Shown here: one piece after another, positions 61,601 through 64,000 of the stretch
Layout of the letters: each line of letters starts with the position of its first letter
Numbering within the stretch: the stretch's first letter is position 1
DNA from: Gymnothorax reevesii
Lineage: Eukaryota > Chordata > Actinopteri > Anguilliformes > Muraenidae
DNA: 64,000 nucleotides
NCBI GenBank assembly: GCA_029721435.1
Contig: CM056587.1
Coordinates: forward strand, 14,479,667 to 14,543,666
Reading direction: 5' to 3'
Program-made: the position numbers and the translations under genes
The notes under the pieces: generated by a model
What the model saw: only the letters and a program-made list of their open reading frames with translations
Told to the model about the DNA's origin: nothing
Databases searched by the model: none

Positions 61601-64000
61601 AAAAGCTGCATTTGGTGTTTACTCAAGAAAGATTTTTGTCAAGTATTAAAATGAAAAAGTAAGATGATCCATAACATATTAAAATGTTAACTTCGCAAAA
61701 ATTTTAAAAAAATTGAGAAGGGGGCAAATACTTTTTCACTGCAATGTAATGCTAACTGTTATGCAGTCATATAACACTGTCTGCTAACTATACCACACAG
61801 CAGCAGCCATGCAAAACATTCTGCCGTGTCATCCAGCAAGTCATATAAAACATACAGCTAACTTTCTCATTCTGCAACAACCATATAAAATTGTGTTGTA
61901 CAGCAAGTCATATAGAACATATTGCTAACATTGTCGTGCTGCACCTCAAATATGGAAACCAAAAGCACAGCATGTGCTGGAACCCTGTCTTTGTACCCTG
62001 TGTGTGCTGTGCTCACTTCAGGCCCAGAGCATCATGGCTGCTCCCGTATTTTGGACACTAAACACGGAATCAGACCTTTGCCTTTACTCAGGCGATATAT
62101 GCAGACAGATGGGCATTTCATGGATTAAAAAGTATTGGATGAGTAAAACTTCTCCTATAGAAAGCTGGAAACATAGCCTCTTCCTCCCTCTCTAAGTGCA
62201 ATCTGTTTCAGCCTAAAATCTGCATGTTTGGGCACTGTACTCTGAGATAAAGGCATTAGAAAGAAAAAAAGGATTCTTACTCACATAAAAAAGCAAGTAT
62301 TAACATGTTGTATTGCACACTTACCACTTTATAAAGTGAAGCATTTGACAGATTTTTTTACCAGAATACCAGAAATTTCTGGGGTTGTACGTCGCTGTTC
62401 TATCATCACAGTTCCTTCTCTGACATAGGACAGGCAGTACTACTGCTTTTCGTGAGTAGACACTAATGTCACGTAGCAGTGGTGTGTTATTGTGTCTTCG
62501 GCATTCTGGTTTAGATATGGGGTGTGTCCGTCTTCATAAGCCCTGGCTGCATTCTTCTCTCACCCATAACTGTTCTGTCTGTCTGCAGATGAGCGAATGA
62601 AAATGGCAGAGCAGCAACCGGCTGGCTGTGGCTTCACAGGGGATCTTTCCACTGACGCCTCCAGACAGCATCTCCAGGTAAGTCCTCCGCAGTCGTCAGA
62701 GGCCTCTCGGACTCATAAGCTTTCTCCCCTTCTCGCATTTCTGTCTCGTGGCGTTGGATTCAGTGGGAGGTTAATGTTGTTAAACTGTGGACCGTGGCCT
62801 TTATTTCCAGGGGGTGAAATGCTGTTGTTGAACTTATCGGTCCGGTCTTATGGGCTCAGCTTCACTGGTTTTAATAGTGTTGTTAAGTTGTCATGTTTTC
62901 CTCAGTGGTCAGTGAACTATAAGTATTTCAGGTAGATGGTTTAATGCACCACCATTATACCCACTGCAGTGGATGTCCCAGAGGTGTTGGTGTGTGCCTG
63001 CACAGATTGACAACATTACGTGGCATTTCTATCGCTTACCACATGTACTAATCCATAGCTATTGGCACCAGTACGCGGTATCTGTGGTAGTATGAGAAAT
63101 CAGAAGGCATAGTCTATCCAAGAGGGTGAATAAGCCAGGATGTAATTATAAAGTAGATTTAAATTACAAAGCAAACATTTACAAAAGTAAATAGCACTGA
63201 AAAAAAGGCAAGGTAATATATACTTTATTGAGCCCCATGTGGTAGTTTGTCCTCTGCATTTTCCGCATCTTAGCTACTTAGGGATGATGGACGGACTGAC
63301 CAGACAGGTGTGTAGGGTTGAGTGCGCAAGTTGCTGAAAGATCAGGATTATGTGATTTGTTCACATGGGTGGTTTTGTGTAAGAGGAGGGCTAAGGCCAC
63401 ACCCGCATCAACTTATTTGGAATTGTATTACTTCCCTCCAGACTGAGGCATATTTTATGCATTATGTCATGCAAAGTGGCTGAGTGCCCTGCTGTGTGCG
63501 ACCGGATGGTTCGGCTGCAGTAGCAGCATGCCTTTGGTGGTATCAGACCTTCAGTAACCTCACCTTTCAATGTTGAATCATCTAAACGTGTCCCAGTTTA
63601 CTTTGCCTGATTAGCAACAGTTGCCAAGACTAATTGGTAGAATGACTGTTTTCCAAAGGTGTAGTTGCCAACTAAGTTTTCAACTTACACAGCCAACGGT
63701 TCCAAGTATGTAAGTTTGCATCTGTGATTTCGGGAAATGCGCCCCCAGTTTATTTTTTGATAGCATTAGTGCTATCAAAAATATAGAGTTATGAGGCATT
63801 TTGCTGTGCATAGAAATGACTATTTAAAATTTTGGTATGTCAACTGAAGATTCTGAACTCATATAGTTTATGAAACAACACAGATTTTTCAAAATTAGTG
63901 TGCTATAATTGTATTGTATATAGGAGTGATCAACAGGGATACATTGCGCAGTGTCAGTATAAATTGGCAATTATTGTATTTTATTGAAAAGCTTTTCTCC
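33605..64000 (+). CDS. itprid2: ITPRID2 (SSFA2/KRAP), nine coding exons, 3' end beyond window
   Basis: Scaffold that binds inositol 1,4,5-trisphosphate receptors through its KRAP_IP3R_bind domain, tethers them to cortical actin and licenses Ca2+ signals. Exons were joined by eye: 33605-33790 (ATG 33631), 34219-34261, 34607-34644, 36893-36946, 41763-41805, 41888-41971, 46785-46993, 54431-55830, 57793-57844, 62589-62677. All junction phases agree, giving 724 open codons from the ATG with no stop. The diagnostic motif order is KIPRWL, SMDEQ, GSSFEDDLLLGAE, TVSSVSELLELCDEDPEDVL, HNLGFGKEEP, VPSRFLRS, QRMEMEDP, STVTSAFSRLYTQV. Position next to neurod1 in divergent orientation selects ITPRID2 over ITPRID1 and TESPA1. 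Numbering the possible 28.9-kb exon as 1, coding exons are 2 onward. The C-terminal coiled-coil half lies outside the window. Confidence 0.9.
34219..34261 (+). CDS. itprid2: itprid2 43-nt microexon (KIPRWL)
   Basis: TTTGTCTTTCAG|AC and CGCAG|GTATTC bound it. Joined to the previous G it reads DHIACKIPRWLAER, aligned to the 'NEKIAIWLKDCR' block of KRAP, a short helix conserved in the ITPRID family. Phase in 1, out 2. Confidence 0.75.
34607..34644 (+). CDS. itprid2: itprid2 38-nt microexon (SMDEQ)
   Basis: TTTCTACAG|G and CAAAG|GTGAGT bound it. It reads RVSMDEQNKTQTK, matching 'ASLDEQSSSTLK' of mammalian KRAP. Phase in 2, out 1. The larger frames crossing it are intron read-through. Confidence 0.85.
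34717..34788. repeat. 30-bp tandem repeat, 2.4 copies
   Basis: CCCACTGACCAATACCCTAC followed by ATACATACAT is repeated exactly twice with a partial third copy, so it is recent. Intronic. Confidence 0.95.
35004..35297 (-). pseudogene. LINE reverse-transcriptase fragment
   Basis: The minus-strand frame contains YVRQGSSLGSILFNICTDEL, resembling RT motif 4 ('VrQGs.LgPlLFniy.ndL') of non-LTR elements, in an otherwise degenerate 97-codon frame. No YADD box was found nearby, so it is a short 5'- and 3'-truncated relic. Chance similarity is not fully excluded. Confidence 0.45.
35330..35505 (+). mobile_element. Tc1-like element 3' end fragment
   Basis: The pattern 'TTGTCTTTGTACTTGTTACAACAGAATACAAGG...GGGATTTGAAAATTACTGCC...TTTTTATTTTCATTTTACACATTGTTCCAGTTT' parallels the terminal repeat of the Tc1 copies at 9424 and 47042. 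Only one end is present. Confidence 0.55.
35650..35840 (+). mobile_element. SINE-like repeat, copy A
   Basis: It contains GTGACCACAGCGGCCCAGGT then TCGAATGGTCAGCAG (a B-box-like GGTTCGAAT). Downstream is GTTGCTCAAGCGCCTTTTGT then TGACCAG. The same blocks in the same order occur at 40745-41000. Family unknown. Confidence 0.5.
36405..36435 (+). CDS. itprid2: Candidate alternative first exon of itprid2
   Basis: ATG in good context (AAC ATG A) encodes MSSRLTAAER and ends at a strong donor, GAGAG|GTAAGG, in phase 1. That is exactly the phase needed to join the GSSFEDD exon at 36893. A start here would omit the N-terminal microexons. There is no acceptor requirement for a first exon, but promoter evidence is lacking and a one-in-three chance phase match is possible. 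Confidence 0.25.
36893..36946 (+). CDS. itprid2: itprid2 exon (GSSFEDDLLLGAE)
   Basis: TTTCACAG|GT and CTGAAG|GTGAGC bound this 54-nt exon. It reads GVVRHGSSFEDDLLLGAEG, nearly identical to 'GVLVRNGGSFEDDLSLGAE' of KRAP, the start of the IP3R-binding region. Phase 1 in and out. Confidence 0.95.
40110..40420. repeat. Degenerate tandem repeat, unit about 58 bp
   Basis: The phrase 'CTTGCATAGCATTGGTTCTGTTAGCAGG' and variants recur near 40161, 40221, 40278, 40338 and 40390, separated by 'ATGGATGAGATGATGCATGAG'-type text. Old and diverged. Confidence 0.65.
40436..40700. repeat. GTGA and (TG)n/(CG)n microsatellites
   Basis: GAGTGAGT repeats at 40436-40462 and an alternating purine-pyrimidine TG/CG tract at 40650-40694, a potential Z-DNA former. 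The minus-strand Thr-His frames are artefacts. Confidence 0.9.
40745..41183 (+). mobile_element. SINE-like repeat, copy B
   Basis: The head has GTGACCACCATGACCCGGGT then TCAATCCCC (B-box GGTTCAATCCC). Downstream are GTTGCTCAAGTACCTCCTGT then TGACCAG, shared with copy A at 35650. It extends through CTCAGTCTCCCGAGATGGCA, ending next to a run of T that belongs to the neighbouring LINE tail. Confidence 0.55.
41184..41650 (-). mobile_element. LINE 3' fragment with poly(A), minus strand
   Basis: On the minus strand it encodes CPKNPVGQQLLLQNSAAEIL then TRARRM..IAPVLKSL and FRIDYK, the post-RT 'QLVQNAAARVLTrTrr.dHItPVLksLHWLPV..RIdYK' signature of L2/Rex-type LINEs. It is followed by a 3' UTR, AATAAAATT and a run of about 22 A. 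The 5' part is missing (5' truncation). Confidence 0.75.
41763..41805 (+). CDS. itprid2: itprid2 43-nt microexon (AAHLQPR)
   Basis: CTCTGTCACAG|CC and GCCGTG|GTGAGT bound it. With the previous G it reads AAHLQPRGTRPEMP, aligned to 'ANHLHESDAQIENC' of KRAP. Phase in 1, out 2. It is separated from the next exon by an 82-bp intron, close to the minimum size for vertebrates. Confidence 0.8.
41888..41971 (+). CDS. itprid2: itprid2 exon with serine-rich linker and GC donor
   Basis: Acceptor CTCTTCCATCACAG|C. It reads CNALQARDESYQSRSRSLSL then ASTSSTVS; the last residue is completed by exon 7 to give TVSSVSELLEL, exactly as in mammalian KRAP. That join needs the donor CCAG|GCAATC at 41971/41972, a GC rather than GT. 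A GT alternative two codons earlier (ACTGT|GTCCAG) would give TVVSELL and also keeps frame. Confidence 0.8.
41972..46784 (+). other. itprid2: itprid2 intron with unassigned element and minisatellite
   Basis: The part at 42620-44240 has the feel of a mobile element (GC-rich leader at 42820-42990, short frames, 'AACAGTTCGAGGGCTCAGTC' near 44158), but no diagnostic protein or terminal repeat was found. From about 45340 to the exon it is the 33-bp minisatellite. No exon seen. Confidence 0.4.
45340..46740. repeat. 33-bp minisatellite, about 40 copies
   Basis: The unit is GAGAGTATGGGAGAGAACAG followed by CACTTATAGCACT, 33 bp. Copies are nearly identical from about 45600 to 46735 and increasingly diverged toward 45340, the pattern of an array growing at one side. 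Because 33 is a multiple of three, it opens long frames on both strands (MGENSTYSTES on plus, SAISAVLSHTL on minus), neither of which is a gene. The array stops about 45 bp before itprid2 exon 7. Confidence 0.95.
46785..46993 (+). CDS. itprid2: itprid2 exon 7, core of IP3R-binding domain
   Basis: TTTCCCCTCCAG|T and CCTGATGA|GTACGC bound it. It reads VSELLELCDEDPEDVLHNLG then FGKEEPAPGANVPSRFLRSL and ISAKVYQEAQLQRMEMEDPH, the most conserved part of the KRAP_IP3R_bind family. The motif SRFL stands where mammalian KRAP has SRFF. Phase in 2, out 1. Confidence 0.97.
48544..49586 (+). mobile_element. Mariner-like element with about 330-bp inverted repeats
   Basis: The ends, CTGGGTGGTTCAAAAAAAGT and (minus strand) CAGGGTGTTTAAAAAAAGTA, start inverted arms that match for over 300 bp, to CTCAACATGACC at 48880 and its complement at 49266. 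The roughly 380-bp centre encodes only the C-terminal part of a transposase. It lies within the LINE endonuclease sequence, next to TA on the left; the right TA is altered. Confidence 0.85.
48930..49290 (+). pseudogene. Tc1/mariner transposase C-terminal fragment
   Basis: Frames give VRQRLSELFGERVVALYLPV, then WPPRSPDLTSCDFFLWSYLK and DKVFATPPANLDDLRQKI, ending RRCQLCIDRERGHVEGQGP. WPPRSPDLtpCDFfLWGylKdkVy is the last catalytic block of mariner-type DDE transposases. The N-terminal DNA-binding half and first catalytic Asp are gone. Confidence 0.8.
51721..52778 (+). repeat. 489-bp hybrid tandem duplication (Tc1 + LINE)
   Basis: Units 51721-52209 and 52210-52698 are almost identical, and a third copy of the first 80 bp ends at 52778. 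Each unit is 80 bp of Tc1 transposase start joined to about 409 bp of LINE, which runs from the RT region (AAAAGTATGCGTTTCTC) to the AAATAAAAA tail with an internal deletion after GACATAAAT. The identical 61-codon frames in both units are RT fragments. Confidence 0.95.
53905..54360. repeat. GT/GA-rich simple-sequence tract
   Basis: Irregular GTGTGAG/GAGAGAG text lies between the Tc1 right end and itprid2 exon 8. Cys/Val-rich and His/Thr-rich frames on the two strands are artefacts. Confidence 0.85.
54431..55830 (+). CDS. itprid2: itprid2 exon 8 with giant acidic 7-residue repeat
   Basis: CTCTCCCTTCAG|AG and TCGAAG|GTAAAA bound this 1400-nt exon. The first 35 residues, KRFQQMRLVSTVTSAFSRLY then TQVTSRPKAAIRSKSES, finish the IP3R-binding domain ('[23 protein letters not shown]' in KRAP). 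The next 430 or so residues are about 60 variants of a 7-residue unit ESAEVKA (21 bp, GAGTCTGCAGAGGTGGAGGCG). A longer block (GEELAEPSVVESESTEIQTE) recurs 101 and then 205 residues later, so there is higher-order duplication. The frame never breaks, and unit changes are mostly whole-codon, which suggests selection to keep it open. E and K dominate, so it should be disordered or helical and strongly acidic. Small/hydrophobic residues fall at positions 3, 5 and 7, not the a/d spacing of a classic coiled coil. Phase in 1, out 0. The frame runs on to 55929 only by intron read-through. Confidence 0.88.
55831..57792 (+). other. itprid2: itprid2 intron 8, no exon
   Basis: AT-rich with an unassigned repeat-like block at 56640-57060 and a Tc1-type 3' end at 57125-57435 (poly(A) run, then 'GCAACCTTTTCTGGGTTGGG' at the right edge). 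Confidence 0.5.
57125..57435 (+). mobile_element. Tc1-like element 3' end fragment
   Basis: It contains 'AAAAACATAAATATCTTGTCTTCATACTG', 'AAAATACAAGTCAAAGCATATTTTGAAATTACTG' and the terminus CTTTTCTGGGTTGGGGTTGT, laid out like the right ends of the Tc1 copies at 9424 and 47042. No transposase or left end. Confidence 0.6.
57793..57844 (+). CDS. itprid2: itprid2 exon 9 (52 nt)
   Basis: CTGTTCGGTACAG|AGC and GGCCAAG|GTAAGT bound it. In phase 0 it reads SNDKRTEENHILGKTGQ. Support is the strong donor, the phase fit to exons 8 and 10, and an open frame. No sequence match to mammalian KRAP is evident in this fast-evolving linker. The acceptor tract is only moderate. Confidence 0.55.
59330..59940. 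repeat. CTGGT/ACCAG-rich dispersed repeat
   Basis: The region repeatedly uses CTGGT, GCTGGT, ACCAGC and GGTCA words, ending TTGGTCAAGCTGGTTACCAG then CTACCAGCTCAAGATGG and TTTTCCAAGAGGGTA. This matches the style of a very common fish non-autonomous repeat whose ends spell CTGGT/ACCAG. Exact borders are unclear. Confidence 0.5.
60437..60960 (-). pseudogene. Tc1-like transposase N-terminal relic
   Basis: On the minus strand: SMLNTGTSVTDVARVMGCSR then RTIHDL (second helix-turn-helix), followed by TGITADRPRSGNPHVTSQAE and DRQI, the GRPR-like linker and 'T..eDr.I' of Tc1 transposases. The frame is shifted at least once, and no DDE motifs remain. The left edge (about 60437-60470, CCAAAATAAAAACTTCACAC) may be the element end. 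It is a different Tc1 family from the two larger copies. Confidence 0.7.
61255..61745. mobile_element. Tc1/mariner-type MITE
   Basis: The left end CAGTGCTGTCAAAAAGTTTT then TGCCCC and the right end, GGGGGCAAATACTTTTTCACTG, form an inverted repeat of about 28 bp. The interior is non-coding, with AAT and poly(A) runs. AT-rich flanks. Confidence 0.75.
62589..62677 (+). CDS. itprid2: itprid2 exon 10 (89 nt)
   Basis: CTGTCTGTCTGCAG|AT and CATCTCCAG|GTAAGT bound it, both strong. Joined to the previous G it reads DERMKMAEQQPAGCGFTGDL then STDASRQHLQ. Phase in 1, out 0. Function within the variable linker is unknown. The frame continues to 62935 only by intron read-through. Confidence 0.7.
62678..64000 (+). 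other. itprid2: itprid2 intron 10, continues past window
   Basis: No exon or clear mobile element was recognised to the window end. Confidence 0.5.

Larger units (their letters stand above)
57845..62588 (+). other. itprid2: itprid2 intron 9 with transposon relics
   Basis: Contains a CTGGT/ACCAG-rich repeat (59330-59940), a Tc1/mariner transposase relic (60440-60960) and a MITE (61255-61745). No further exon was recognised. Confidence 0.5.

Overview
The window is vertebrate, almost certainly teleost, nuclear DNA. It has long AT-rich introns and intergenic stretches, many di- and trinucleotide microsatellites, Tc1/mariner, piggyBac, Harbinger and hAT-like elements, a tRNA-derived SINE, and L2/Rex-type LINE pieces of the kind found in ray-finned fish. 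Two protein-coding host genes can be supported; most other open frames are simple repeats or transposon remains. No tools were run: all splice sites, domains and repeat boundaries were read by eye.

Layout. 1-8.1 kb: no recognisable gene; a short tandem repeat, a purine-rich tract and an (AAT)n/(ATT)n palindrome. 8.1-11.4 kb: a decayed PIF/Harbinger element split by a tRNA-SINE, a foldback MITE and a 1.6-kb Tc1-like element (9424-11020). 11.9-17 kb: LINE remnants and several MITEs. 19.5-22 kb: neurod1 on the minus strand, with a single intact coding exon (356 aa), an intron in the 5' UTR, a TATA box and E-boxes. 22-27 kb: mostly non-repetitive neurod1 upstream DNA. 27.03-28.75 kb: a dead piggyBac element. 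From about 28.9 kb to the window end: itprid2 (ssfa2/KRAP) on the plus strand. Nine coding exons were placed between 33.6 and 62.7 kb, and their phases join into one open frame of 724 codons that runs off the window.

The two genes stand head to head, as NEUROD1 and ITPRID2 do in tetrapods. NeuroD1 is a neuronal and endocrine bHLH activator. ITPRID2 is an IP3-receptor-binding, actin-associated scaffold.

The most unusual features are in itprid2. The exon after the IP3R-binding domain is a 1.4-kb in-frame minisatellite of 21-bp units that adds more than 400 residues of acidic, seven-residue repeats. A 1.4-kb, 33-bp minisatellite ends about 45 bp before exon 7. One intron appears to use a GC donor. 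The intron between exons 7 and 8 carries a three-level transposon nest (mariner in LINE in Tc1) with an exact 489-bp hybrid tandem duplication.
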